Of a stretch of DNA of 64,000 nucleotides, positions 36,545 through 44,802 are shown piece after piece; positions within the stretch are counted from its first letter, which is position 1; every line of letters begins with the position of its first letter. The notes beneath the pieces were generated by a model, which was given only the letters and a program-made list of their open reading frames with translations, had not been told where the DNA came from and did no database searches. The stretch comes from Longimicrobium sp. (GTDB taxonomy: Bacteria > Gemmatimonadota > Gemmatimonadetes > Longimicrobiales > Longimicrobiaceae). The stretch is taken from NCBI GenBank assembly GCA_036377595.1, contig DASUYB010000124.1:1-64000 (forward strand). The letters run 5' to 3'. Both the position numbers and the translations under genes were made by a program.

Positions 36545-36982
36545 ATGCGCGCGCCGATGCCGCGGGGCCTGCGCGCGATCCGCGTGGCGGTGACGGTGCT
36601 GGCGCCGGTGTTCGCGCTGGCGCTGCTCGCCGCCGCGCTCGACGTGGTGCCGCGGCGCATCGGCTACTCCGTCGGCGGGCGGCCGGTCACGCGCGGTGAG
36701 TGGATGCGGCTGGCGGCGCCGCTCTTCGCCGCGTCGGCGGCATGGTTCGGCGCGGCGGCGGTGGGACTCTGGCGTGGGCGGAGATGGGGACGCGCGTGCG
36801 TCGTCGCCGCGTTCGCGACCGTGGCGGTGTATGCGCTCGGCGGGCTGCTCGCGGGGACGATGCCGGCGGCGCTCGCGTGGCGCGCGGTGGCCGAGGCGGG
36901 GGTGATCGGCGGCGCGGCGTGGTGGTACCTCTACCGCGAGCCGAACGTGGCCGCGTACTTCGACAGCCTGCGGGGGGGATGA
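36545..36982 (+). CDS. small four-helix membrane protein
   Basis: This 145-residue protein has four hydrophobic stretches (about 14-32, 55-75, 82-104 and 108-126) and basic termini. There are no known motifs. It begins one base after the glucosidase stop, so it is surely co-transcribed and perhaps translated by re-initiation. An internal ATG at 36557 is an alternative start. Function is unknown. Confidence 0.6.
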   Translation: MRAPMPRGLRAIRVAVTVLAPVFALALLAAALDVVPRRIGYSVGGRPVTRGEWMRLAAPLFAASAAWFGAAAVGLWRGRRWGRACVVAAFATVAVYALGGLLAGTMPAALAWRAVAEAGVIGGAAWWYLYREPNVAAYFDSLRGG

Positions 36983-37033
36983 TACCCTATTGGTCGACTA
37001 GCCATGCACTCTCGAGTCGGTCAACAACATGAC

Positions 37034-37127
37034 ATCACACGGAGGAAACGGAGGGAACGGAGGGAAGACGATCGAGTTCTCAATTCCCTCCGTTTCCTCC
37101 GTTCCCTCCGTGTGATCCTTCTTTTCT
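37034..37127 (+). terminator. period-9 hairpin (copy 4)
   Basis: TCACACGGAGGAAACGGAGG and CCTCCGTTCCCTCCGTGTGA are the outer arms, and ACGGAGGGA units fill the stem. TCCTTCTTTTCTGG follows. It begins 51 bases past the stop of the preceding plus-strand gene. Confidence 0.65.
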
Positions 37128-37161
37128 GGATCGGAATGCACGGTCGTTTGCCCGATCTGGC

Positions 37162-37662
37162 ATGAGAGATCCCATGCGACCCGACCGCGAGCACGCATTC
37201 CTCGGTGTGCCCGTGCTGTTGATGGTGCACAACTACGAGGAGATGCTGACCATCGAGCGGGCGCTGCCGCGCGTCGTGGAGCATCTCCCCGCGTCGCTAG
37301 CGGCGTTCGTCCCGACGCTGGAGCAGATGTACTTCGCGCTGGCGCTGGCGACGGTGATCCCGTGGGTGATCTTCCTCATCGCGCGGTTCGGGACGCGCGC
37401 CGGCGTGGCCCTCCTCCTCCTGCTGCAGTGCATCGTGCTGGTGAACGTCGCCTGGCACGCGGCGGCGGCCGTCTTCCTGCGCGGCTACGCGCCGGGCCTC
37501 GTCACCGCCATCGCATTCAATCTACCCTTCTCCATCTACCTGCTGCGCCGCGCGTACCGCGAGGAGTGGATCCGCCGCCGCACGCTGCTCGTATTCCTCC
37601 CGCTGGCTGTGCTGCTGCACGGGCCGCTGATCTTCGGGGTGATCCAGCTCGCGCGCGGGTGA
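37162..37662 (+). CDS. HXXEE domain membrane protein
   Basis: This 166-residue protein has MVHNYEEMLTIERALP near its N-terminus; HNYEE is the HxxEE motif that names this family of small membrane proteins. Helices are at about 60-80 (LALATVIPWVIFLIARF), 83-105, 110-130 and 142-160. The conserved His and Glu suggest metal binding in the membrane, but the activity is unknown. A start at 37174 (GAGAG upstream) is as likely as 37162. Confidence 0.75.
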   Translation: MRDPMRPDREHAFLGVPVLLMVHNYEEMLTIERALPRVVEHLPASLAAFVPTLEQMYFALALATVIPWVIFLIARFGTRAGVALLLLLQCIVLVNVAWHAAAAVFLRGYAPGLVTAIAFNLPFSIYLLRRAYREEWIRRRTLLVFLPLAVLLHGPLIFGVIQLARG

Positions 37663-37791
37663 CGCCACACGTTTCCTCCAGTTTTCGAGCGATCCCAATT
37701 AACATTGAGGGCATGGCGTTGGTGATCGCCCCCACCGTCCCGTCCTTCGGCCCACCTCGAAATCGCCCCTCCCCGTGATGGAGTGCTCCCG

Positions 37792-38838
37792 ATGAAGATG
37801 CGATCGATCGCCGCGACCGCCGCGGTGCTGCTCGCCTGCGCGCCGGCCGCGGCGCGGGCGCAGATGCACGCGCACGTGATCAACGTGGGCCAGGGCCAGT
37901 CGGTGCTGCTGGAGTTCGCCGGCGACGCGGTGCTGGTGGACGCCGGCGGCGATCCGGGCACCGCCGCGCGGCAGCATCTCAAGTCCTATCTCGAAGCCTT
38001 CTTCGCCCGCCGCACGGATCTCAACCGCACGCTCGCGGCCGTCATCGTCACCCACCCGCACATCGACCACACGCGCTTCCTGATGGAGGTGATGCGCGGC
38101 TACACCGTGCGCGAGCTGGTGGACGGCGGGCGGTCGACGAGCGCCAGCGGACTCCCGCAGGTGCGGCAGGCGCGCCGGTGGGCGACGGAGCACGACATCG
38201 TCTACAACCGCGTGCCCGATGCGCGGATCAGCCAGGGCGGCTACCAGCCGATGATGCTGCGCGGGCTGAAGACCGGCGCGTCGCAGGCCGACGTTCGCTT
38301 CCTGAACGGCGCGACGGCGTGCGCGGACGAGAACAACAACTCGGTGGCGGTGCTGGTGCGCTACCAGGCGTTCTCGATGCTCGTCCCCGGCGACGCGGAG
38401 AGCGAGGACGGCGACTGCACGCCGGCGATCCAGCGGATGCTGCGCCGCTTCGGCACCACGCTGCTGAACGTGGACGCGTACGTGGCCGACCACCACGGCT
38501 CCGACAACGGCGCCACCGACGAGTACCTGGCCGCGCTCTCGCCGCGCGTGGCCGTCATCTCCGCGGGGGACAGCATCGACACGCCGCCGCTGTTCAACGC
38601 CTACGCCTACGGCCATCCGCGCGAGCAGGCGCTGGCCGCGATCGAGCGCGCCGTTCTCGACACGCGCACGTCGCCCGCGACCGTCTGGTCGATGGACGCC
38701 GTACGGGCGATCCGCCGCGCGCGCGTTGTCTCCAAGGCCATCTACTGCACCTGCTGGGACGGCGACGTGATCGTGGACGTGGACGCCACCGGCCGGCAGA
38801 TCTCCGTCCGCACGCTGCGCGCAGCGTCCCCGCCCTGA
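37792..38838 (+). CDS. secreted ComEC-like metallo-beta-lactamase-fold hydrolase
   Basis: This 348-residue exported protein has a signal peptide ending AAARAQ and an MBL fold. Visible parts are HVINVGQGQSVLLEF with VDAGG, VTHPHIDHTRFLMEV (HxHxDH metal site, here HPHIDH), NNSVAVLVRYQAFSMLVPGDAESE and ADHHGSDNGATDEYL. This arrangement is that of the C-terminal domain of the DNA-uptake protein ComEC and free-standing relatives, which may cut phosphodiester bonds. It has no membrane channel part, so competence cannot be inferred. ATG 37792 is chosen over a GTG at 37783 because the signal peptide starts there. Confidence 0.85.
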   Translation: MKMRSIAATAAVLLACAPAAARAQMHAHVINVGQGQSVLLEFAGDAVLVDAGGDPGTAARQHLKSYLEAFFARRTDLNRTLAAVIVTHPHIDHTRFLMEVMRGYTVRELVDGGRSTSASGLPQVRQARRWATEHDIVYNRVPDARISQGGYQPMMLRGLKTGASQADVRFLNGATACADENNNSVAVLVRYQAFSMLVPGDAESEDGDCTPAIQRMLRRFGTTLLNVDAYVADHHGSDNGATDEYLAALSPRVAVISAGDSIDTPPLFNAYAYGHPREQALAAIERAVLDTRTSPATVWSMDAVRAIRRARVVSKAIYCTCWDGDVIVDVDATGRQISVRTLRAASPP

Positions 38839-38957
38839 GCGCGGTTGCGGCGAGGGTGGACGATGCGGAGATTGCGCGCCGTCCCGACTCCATCGATCCG
38901 CCGAGCCGCATCCGACATGCATTCCACCCGTCCGGCCGCCGCGCCGGGTGACCGCTG

Positions 38958-39392
38958 ATGGCGCAGAGCCGCCGCCGTCCACACGCGCCGCCGGCCGCGC
39001 GCCTTCCGGGCCTCCTGCGCGCGATCCGCATCGCCGAGCTGCTGTTCTTCCCCGTCGTCTGCTTCATGCTGCTGAGCCTCCCCGTTCCCTCCGTCACCAG
39101 CGCGGGCGAGATGGTGACGTACGCCATCCTGGTCGCGGAGGCGTTCGCGGCGGTGGCGGTGTTCGTGGGGCTGGGGAGGAAGAAGACCTGGGCGTGGCTG
39201 CTGGCGATCGTACTGGCGGCGTGGGTGCTGACGGGGATCGTGCGCCTGGGCCGCCTGGCGTCGCTCGCCAGCCAGCCGGGGAACACGGTGCTGGTCTGGT
39301 CGCTGATACTGGTCGCGTGGACGTTCCTCGTGCAGCTGGTGATCCTCGGCTGCTGCCTGGCGTTCGTCCCCCGGCGGCGCGAGCTGGGCTGA
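38958..39392 (+). CDS. small membrane protein of unknown function
   Basis: This 144-residue protein has four predicted helices (about 27-45, 50-72, 78-97 and 112-136), a basic N-terminus and a basic end (PRRRELG). No motif was recognised. It lies between secreted-protein genes, all on the plus strand, with a 119-base gap upstream. Confidence 0.6.
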   Translation: MAQSRRRPHAPPAARLPGLLRAIRIAELLFFPVVCFMLLSLPVPSVTSAGEMVTYAILVAEAFAAVAVFVGLGRKKTWAWLLAIVLAAWVLTGIVRLGRLASLASQPGNTVLVWSLILVAWTFLVQLVILGCCLAFVPRRRELG

Positions 39393-39526
39393 TGCCGCGC
39401 TTGCGCGCCGCCGCGAATCTCCCGAAACTCCATCCGTTCCCAGCCGCCGAGACCCGCCCCGGATCACCTTCTCCCGAAGGCCGGTCGCGTGCGCCCCTCG
39501 TTCGCCATCTCCATCCATCCGACCCG

Positions 39527-40183
39527 ATGAGGCTCCTCCGGATCGCAGCGCTGGCGCTGGCCGCGATGATCTCCGCGCGCGGGGTGCACGCGCAGACCGC
39601 CGCCCCCGCGCCGCGCGACTCCGCGTCGGCGGCGTTCCTGCAGCGGCTGGCGGCGGACGCGCGCGCCGCGGCGGGCGCCGGCGCCAAGGGGCTGGTCGTG
39701 TTCACCGCGGAGCCGGCGGCGGGGCGCGCGGAGCTGAAGCTGGCGCACGCGACGGTCGCGGACAGCGCGCTGGCGCCGGTGCTGCAGCGGGCGCGCGCGG
39801 GGCTGGGCTCGCTGGCGGCGGCGGCGTCTGTCGTCTGGCACTTCCGGCTGGACTCGGCCGCGGGCGGCGCCAACGGGCCGGCGAAGCAGCCCGCGATCCG
39901 CAACGCGGCCGAGGTGCGCGCGCGGGTGCTGCGCTACGTGGCCGAGCACTTCGCCAGCATCTTCGAGGGGCGGCGCGGGCTGCGCGTGGACCTGCTGATG
40001 GTGGTGGCGCAGGAGGGCGACGTGGCGTGGGCGAAGGTCGCGCGCTCCAGCGGCAACGCGCAGGTCGACGCCGCCGCGCTGGAGATCGCGCGCACCATGC
40101 GCTTCACCCCCGCGGAGGCGGGCGGCCGGCCGGTGGACACGACGATGACCTTCCCCCTCCACTTCGTCGTGGGAGAAGCCTGA
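39527..40183 (+). CDS. secreted TonB C-terminal-domain protein
   Basis: This 218-residue protein has a signal peptide (MRLLRIAALALAAMISARGVHAQ) and an Ala-rich middle. The C-terminal domain resembles the TonB/TolA fold: LRVDLLMVVAQEGDVAWAKVARSSGNAQVDAAALEIARTMRFTPA, then TMTFPLHFVV. That fold normally contacts outer-membrane receptors. Here it carries a cleavable signal instead of a membrane anchor, so it would be free in the periplasm. The role is unknown. The ATG at 39527 begins the signal peptide. Confidence 0.75.
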   Translation: MRLLRIAALALAAMISARGVHAQTAAPAPRDSASAAFLQRLAADARAAAGAGAKGLVVFTAEPAAGRAELKLAHATVADSALAPVLQRARAGLGSLAAAASVVWHFRLDSAAGGANGPAKQPAIRNAAEVRARVLRYVAEHFASIFEGRRGLRVDLLMVVAQEGDVAWAKVARSSGNAQVDAAALEIARTMRFTPAEAGGRPVDTTMTFPLHFVVGEA

Positions 40184-40199
40184 GGGCTCGGAACAAGCA

Positions 40200-40268
40200 T
40201 CACGCGGAGGCGCGGAGGACGCGGAGAAGGTCTCTCGCCGTTCTCCGCGCCTCCGCGTCTCCGCGTGA
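40200..40268. terminator. period-9 hairpin (copy 5) between convergent genes
   Basis: TCACGCGGAGGCGCGGAGGA pairs with CCTCCGCGTCTCCGCGTGA, with a short loop. It fills most of the 104 bases between the stops at 40183 (+) and 40288 (-). No strong T runs flank it. Confidence 0.65.
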
Positions 40269-40287
40269 GACCCTGTCTGTTTGCGGT

Positions 40288-41181
40288 CTACTTCGATGAC
40301 AGCCAGTCGAGGATGGCGTCGCTGACCGCGTAGTCGCTCACCGCGTCGAAGGCGGCGAACATCGGGCTGGAGTTGACCTCCATGAAGCGCAGCTCGCCCG
40401 TCTCGGGATCGGCCTTGAAGTCCGCCGCGCCGTAGTCCATCTCCAGCGCGTCCATCAATCTCCCGAGCCCGGCGAACACGCCGGCGTCCACCTCGCCGGG
40501 GGCCAGGTGAACGACGCGGCTCTGCTCGTCGACGCGGTAGTCCAGCTCGTCGGATTCCACGCGGAAGGCCTCGAACCGCCGCCCGGCTCCCACCCCCACG
40601 GCGTAGACGCGCACCTCGGGCGGAACCAGGCGCTGCTGCACGAACGCGGGCGCGGCGGAGCGGCCTTCGCGGCGCTCCGTCTTCTCCAGCAGGTCCTCCA
40701 TCTTCTGCGCGAACCCCCCGCCCGGTACCGGCTTGGCGATCATCGGCCCGAGCTCGCCCGCGCGGCGCTCCAGCGCGTCCAGCTCGTTGGTGATGAGGGT
40801 GCGGGGGATGGGCAGCCCCACCCGGCGCGCCAGGTCCAGCATGAACGGCTTGTTCCCCTCGCCGCGATAGCGCCGGTTCAGCATCCGCACGCCGGGGTGC
40901 GCCAGCAGCCAACCCAGCAGCGTCATGTACCACGCCTGCGAGCGCAGCTGGGTGACCGGGCGCTTGTCGGCGAGCACCGAGAACACGTCGTAGCGCAGGA
41001 ACACGCCGCCCGGGCACACCTCCTCGCCGTCGACGGCCAGCCGCTCGGACTGGAAGTCCCAGGTGAGCGCGGGGTTGGCGGCGCCCACGCGCAGCACCCG
41101 GGCGCCCAGCCCGCGCTGCTCCATGCGGCGGACGATGGAATCGACGTTGAAATCCGCTTCGCCCCCGGCGATCAGCAGCAC
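40288..41181 (-). CDS. graspetide-type ATP-grasp ligase (MvdD/RimK-like)
   Basis: This 297-residue ATP-grasp protein resembles the RimK/MvdC-MvdD branch that forms ester or amide links between side chains of a precursor peptide. Features: VLLIAGGEADFNVDSIVRRM; NRRYRGEGNKPFMLDLARRVGLPIPRTLIT; PMIAKPVPGGG; FVQQRLVPPEVRVYAVG; and DYGAADFKADPETGELRFMEVNSSPMF, with the Asp and Glu/Asn metal ligands. The start is the GTG at 41181, preceded by AGGAG at nine bases; a longer frame would run through the precursor gene. It lies 77 bases after a 40-residue ORF that looks like its substrate. Confidence 0.85.
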   Translation of the reverse strand: MLLIAGGEADFNVDSIVRRMEQRGLGARVLRVGAANPALTWDFQSERLAVDGEEVCPGGVFLRYDVFSVLADKRPVTQLRSQAWYMTLLGWLLAHPGVRMLNRRYRGEGNKPFMLDLARRVGLPIPRTLITNELDALERRAGELGPMIAKPVPGGGFAQKMEDLLEKTERREGRSAAPAFVQQRLVPPEVRVYAVGVGAGRRFEAFRVESDELDYRVDEQSRVVHLAPGEVDAGVFAGLGRLMDALEMDYGAADFKADPETGELRFMEVNSSPMFAAFDAVSDYAVSDAILDWLSSK

Positions 41182-41258
41182 GGTCCGGATCTCCTGCGAC
41201 AGGGTGGAAAACAGGGCGGGCGGCCCCGGAACGAGGCCGCCCGCCCGCTCTGCCGGGC

Positions 41259-41381
41259 TCAGAACGAGCCGAACGGGTTGTCCACCGGCGTGGGCGACGG
41301 AGCGAACAGGTCTTCCTCGCACCCGCGGTTGGTCGTGGGGTTCGTGTCCTCGCCGCAGGCCTGCGTCTTAGTGCCGAGCAT
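41259..41381 (-). CDS. putative graspetide precursor peptide
   Basis: This 40-residue peptide starts MLGTKTQACGEDTNPTTNRG and ends LFAPSPTPVDNPFGSF. The middle NPTTNRGCEEDLF holds Thr next to a Glu/Glu/Asp cluster, the side-chain chemistry that graspetide ligases join by ester links; the PFGSF end is a plausible recognition element. Being short, it is easily missed. Support comes from a good ribosome site (GGGAGG six bases upstream), a promoter at 41448-41476, and the downstream ATP-grasp gene. It is not a known microviridin precursor (no PFFARFL). Confidence 0.7.
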   Translation of the reverse strand: MLGTKTQACGEDTNPTTNRGCEEDLFAPSPTPVDNPFGSF

Positions 41382-41447
41382 CGGGCGCCTCCCTGTGTGC
41401 GGTTATGGGTGCCGCTACCGCGCAGAATCGGCACCCGTTATCCGCAA

Positions 41448-41476
41448 CTTATCACACTACGTTGGGGATGCGTCAA
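41448..41476 (-). promoter_or_regulatory. sigma70-like promoter for graspetide genes
   Basis: On the minus strand TTGACG (41476-41471) and GATAAG (41453-41448) are spaced by 17 bases. It is about 67 bases upstream of the precursor ATG, in a locally AT-rich patch. Confidence 0.55.
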
Positions 41477-41788
41477 GGGCGCCGAAATCGCCGTTTCGTG
41501 CTGCATCAGGCCAGTGTTGCAGAGAGATCGGTACCTGGACGAGATGCACGTTGCAACGCTCGTTATGATCCACGACGGGGCAGGATTCTCTGTCTCATTC
41601 CACGCGCGTCCGCAGGGTTGAAACATCCCCCTATCCACCTTCGAGCAGGAATTCAGGACCTCTGGCCTCCCGATCGTCGAACCGCTTCGTTTGTTCGATG
41701 ATACGGAGCTGCCGATCGCGCCGCCTCGTTGCCGCGCCCGGCACCGCGCGGCTATTCTGTGCGCCCAAACTCTCAACGCGGAGGCGGG
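41477..41788. other. divergent spacer between graspetide and hut genes
   Basis: This spacer of about 310 bases has a composition slightly lower in GC than average. It should hold the hutH promoter; CGGCTATTCTGTGCG near 41748 could include a -10. No HutC-like operator was identified by eye. Confidence 0.3.
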
Positions 41789-43312
41789 ATGCGGGTCGAG
41801 ATCGACGGCGACGGGCTGACGCTGGAGGAGGTGGAGCGGGTGGCGCGCGATGCCTCCGCCGAGGTGGCGCTCGCGCCGGGGGTGGAGGAGCGCATCGTGC
41901 GCTCGCGGGCGGTGGTGGAGGATGCGATCCGCCGCGGCGCGGTGGTTTACGGCGTCACCACCGGCTTCGGGCGGCTGGCGGAGACGGTGATCCCGCTCGA
42001 CCGCATCGAGGAACTGCAGATCAACCTCATCCGCAGCCACGCCTGCGGCACCGGCCCCGCGCTTCCCCGCGACGAGGTGCGCGCCATCACCCTGCTGCGC
42101 GCGAACGTGCTGGCGAAGGGCTTCTCCGGCGTCCGCCCCGTGGTGGTCGAGCGGCTGCTGGACCTGCTGAACCGCGGCGTCCACCCGGTGATCCCCGAGC
42201 AGGGCTCCGTCGGCGCGTCGGGCGACCTGGCGCCGCTCTCGCACCTGGCGCTCGTCCTGGTCGGCGAGGGCGAGGCGGAAGTCGGCGGCGAGACCGTTGC
42301 CGGCGGCGAGGCGCTGCGACGCGCCGGGCTGGAGCCGCTGCGGCTGCAGGCCAAGGAAGGGCTGGCGCTGAACAACGGCACGCAGGTGATGACGGGGATC
42401 GGCGCGCTGGCCCTCCTCGGCGCCGAGCGCGCGGCCGAGACGGCGGACGTGGCCGGCGCCATGTCGCTCGAGGCGCTGCGGGGGACGCCGGACGCCTTCC
42501 ACCCGGCCATCATGCGCGCACGCCCGCACCCCGGCCAGGCCGCCAGCGCCGAGCGCCTGCGCGCGCTCCTGGCCGACAGCGAGATCCGCGAGAGCCACCG
42601 CTACGGCGACCCGCGGGTGCAGGACGCGTACTCCCTGCGCTGCATGCCGCAGGTGCACGGCGCGGCGCGCAACGCCTTCGCCTACGTGCGCCAGGTGCTG
42701 GAGACGGAGGCCAACAGCGCCACCGACAACCCCCTCATCTTCCCCGGCGAGGACGGCGGTCTGGTGATCAGCGGCGGCAACTTCCATGGCCAGCCCGTCG
42801 CCCAGGTGCTCGATTTCCTGGCCATCGCGCTGGCGGACCTGGCGTCGATCTCGGAGCGGCGGATCGAGCGGCTGGTGAACCCCGACCTGAGCGGCGATCT
42901 CCCCCCGTTCCTCACGGACGACGCGGGGGTGAGCAGCGGCTTCATGATCGCGCAGATCACCGCCGCCGCGCTGGTGAACGAGTGCAAGGCGCTGGCGACG
43001 CCGGCGAGCGTGGACTCCATCCCTACCGGCGCGGGGAAGGAGGACCACGTAAGCATGGGGATGACGGGCGCGCGCAAGCTGCGTCAGGTGCTGCGCAACG
43101 TGGAGACGGTGCTGGGGCTGGAGCTGATGATCGCCGCGCAGGGGCTGGAGCACCGCAAGCCGCTGCGCCCCGGCCGCGGCGTGGAGCGCGCATACGCCAT
43201 CCTGCGCGAGCGCATCCCCCCGCTCGACCGCGACCGCATCCTCGCGCCCGACATCGAAGCCGCCGCCACGCTGGTGCACAGCGGCATTTTCGCAGAGATT
43301 TGGAAGGGGTGA
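41789..43312 (+). CDS. hutH: histidine ammonia-lyase
   Basis: HutH removes ammonia from histidine to give urocanate, the first step of histidine breakdown. The 507-residue protein contains the MIO-forming Ala-Ser-Gly in [14 protein letters not shown] (near 145). It also has [51 protein letters not shown] and GNFHGQP. Length is normal. GAGG lies four bases before the ATG at 41789. Its pathway partner hutU is 1.5 kb downstream, with two Uma2 genes in between. hutI and hutG are not in the window. Confidence 0.96.
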   Translation: MRVEIDGDGLTLEEVERVARDASAEVALAPGVEERIVRSRAVVEDAIRRGAVVYGVTTGFGRLAETVIPLDRIEELQINLIRSHACGTGPALPRDEVRAITLLRANVLAKGFSGVRPVVVERLLDLLNRGVHPVIPEQGSVGASGDLAPLSHLALVLVGEGEAEVGGETVAGGEALRRAGLEPLRLQAKEGLALNNGTQVMTGIGALALLGAERAAETADVAGAMSLEALRGTPDAFHPAIMRARPHPGQAASAERLRALLADSEIRESHRYGDPRVQDAYSLRCMPQVHGAARNAFAYVRQVLETEANSATDNPLIFPGEDGGLVISGGNFHGQPVAQVLDFLAIALADLASISERRIERLVNPDLSGDLPPFLTDDAGVSSGFMIAQITAAALVNECKALATPASVDSIPTGAGKEDHVSMGMTGARKLRQVLRNVETVLGLELMIAAQGLEHRKPLRPGRGVERAYAILRERIPPLDRDRILAPDIEAAATLVHSGIFAEIWKG

Positions 43313-43411
43313 CGCTCGCCATCCGCGAAGGGCGAGCGGGATATTCCTGAACGACGAACGCCCAGCAGCACGACTCGCTCCCGCGCGATGGGAGCCGCAC
43401 GGAGGTGCACG

Positions 43412-43984
43412 ATGTCGACACAGCCCGCAGCCCGTCCCTGGACGTACGAGGAGTTCGCGCGTCTTCCGGACGATGGGCAGCGCTACGAAGTCATCGGGGG
43501 AGTGTTGTACGTGTCTCCTGCTCCGCAACCGCTTCACCAGGAGATCTCGGCTCGCCTGTTCGAGCTGCTGAGGCCGTTCGCACGCAAGAACGGACTCGGC
43601 CGTGTGTTGTCCGCTCCCATCGACGTGCTCTTCGGTGATGGCGACTACATGGAACCCGACCTCGTGTTCATCCGCGCCGGCCGGAGAGGCGTGTATACGA
43701 AGCGCGGTCTCGAATCCGCTCCCGATCTGGTGGTCGAGGTGATCTCTCCCACGACGGGGCTGCGCGACCGCAGCATCAAGCGCGAGCGGTACGCGCACTT
43801 CGGCGTTCCGGAATACTGGATCGTCGATCCGTCCGCGGAGCGGATCGAGGTGTATCGCCCCGAGTCCGAGGCGCCATCGGTGCTCATCACCGATATCCTC
43901 GATTGGCAGCCCGTCCCGGACGGTCCGAAGCTCACGATCGACGTGGTCGAGCTCTTCAGCGACCTCGACGAGCTGCTGGAATAG
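43412..43984 (+). CDS. Uma2 family PD-(D/E)XK nuclease-like protein, copy 1
   Basis: This 190-residue protein of the Uma2 family (DUF820) has a restriction-endonuclease-like fold. EPDLVFIRAGRR and PDLVVEVISPTT supply the Asp and Glu/Val/Glu of the PD-(D/E)XK core; RSIKRERYAHFGVPEYWIVDP follows, with the Lys. Uma2 genes multiply in cyanobacteria and other groups, and their targets are unknown. The upstream ~65 bases and the first 28 codons are nearly identical to those of the next gene, so this is a recent tandem duplicate that then diverged in its 3' part. GGAGG precedes the ATG. Confidence 0.88.
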   Translation: MSTQPAARPWTYEEFARLPDDGQRYEVIGGVLYVSPAPQPLHQEISARLFELLRPFARKNGLGRVLSAPIDVLFGDGDYMEPDLVFIRAGRRGVYTKRGLESAPDLVVEVISPTTGLRDRSIKRERYAHFGVPEYWIVDPSAERIEVYRPESEAPSVLITDILDWQPVPDGPKLTIDVVELFSDLDELLE

Positions 43985-44159
43985 CGCGGTGGTCAATCCA
44001 CGCTATCAAAGCTGTGCGAGCGGCGGAGACGGGTGGACGCCGACGCCGAGGTGCCGGAGCTGGTTCCGGAAGTCGGGTAGGGGCGGAGCTTGTATCCGAA
44101 CGTAGAGCGGTTTACGCACGACTCGCTCCCGCTCGCTGGGAGCCGCACGGAGGTGCACG

Positions 44160-44723
44160 ATGTCGACACAGCCCGCAGCCCGTCCTTGGACCTACGAGGA
44201 GTTTGCGCGTCTTCCGGACGATGGCCAGCGCTACGAAGTCATCGGGGGGGAGCTTTTCGTGTCGCCCACGCCAAAAGCGATTCACCAGAAGATTTTGATG
44301 CGCCTGGGGGCCGCGCTCGAGGTGTTCGCGGTCGAGCACGGCGTCGGGGAGGTGTTCGGGCCATTGGACGTGTTGTTCGGCGAGGAGGACTATATCGCGC
44401 CGGATCTCGTGTTCGTGCGTCGCGAGCGGATCGACATCGTGACGGATCGGGGAGCGGAAGGTCCGCCCGATCTCGTGATCGAAGTGCTTTCGCCCAAGAC
44501 GGCGATCCGCGATCGCGGGATCAAGCGCGAGCGGTATGCGCACTTCGGCGTCCCCGAATACTGGATCGTGGATCCCACGCGGCGGCGGATCGAGGTGTAT
44601 CGTCTGCGGGAGGATGCGGAGCGGCCGGCGGAAATCGCCTCCGAGCGGCTCGAATGGCAGCCGGTTCCGGATGGCCCTGTCCTCACGCTCGACGTGCACA
44701 AGCTGCTCCGCGACTTCCGCTGA
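44160..44723 (+). CDS. Uma2 family PD-(D/E)XK nuclease-like protein, copy 2
   Basis: This 187-residue second Uma2 copy begins with the same MSTQPAARPWTYEEFARLP and shares APDLVFVRRERI, PPDLVIEVLSP, and IKRERYAHFGVPEYWIVDP. Core residues are intact. Middle and C-terminal parts differ from copy 1 more than the ends do, suggesting duplication followed by divergence or gene conversion. It lies 176 bases after copy 1 and 80 bases before hutU, inside the histidine-degradation region, though no functional link is known. Confidence 0.88.
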   Translation: MSTQPAARPWTYEEFARLPDDGQRYEVIGGELFVSPTPKAIHQKILMRLGAALEVFAVEHGVGEVFGPLDVLFGEEDYIAPDLVFVRRERIDIVTDRGAEGPPDLVIEVLSPKTAIRDRGIKRERYAHFGVPEYWIVDPTRRRIEVYRLREDAERPAEIASERLEWQPVPDGPVLTLDVHKLLRDFR

Positions 44724-44802
44724 TCGTCCCGGAGCCGGCCGCCGCTTCTCCGACGTGATACGAAGGTCCGACGACCATAACGGGAATCCCATCGAGCCAT
44801 AG

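Noticed and set aside
32821-36660. 1279-codon minus-strand open frame
   Set aside because: It runs opposite the SDR and glucosidase genes and reads as repetitive His/Arg/Val, typical of antisense GC-rich frames.
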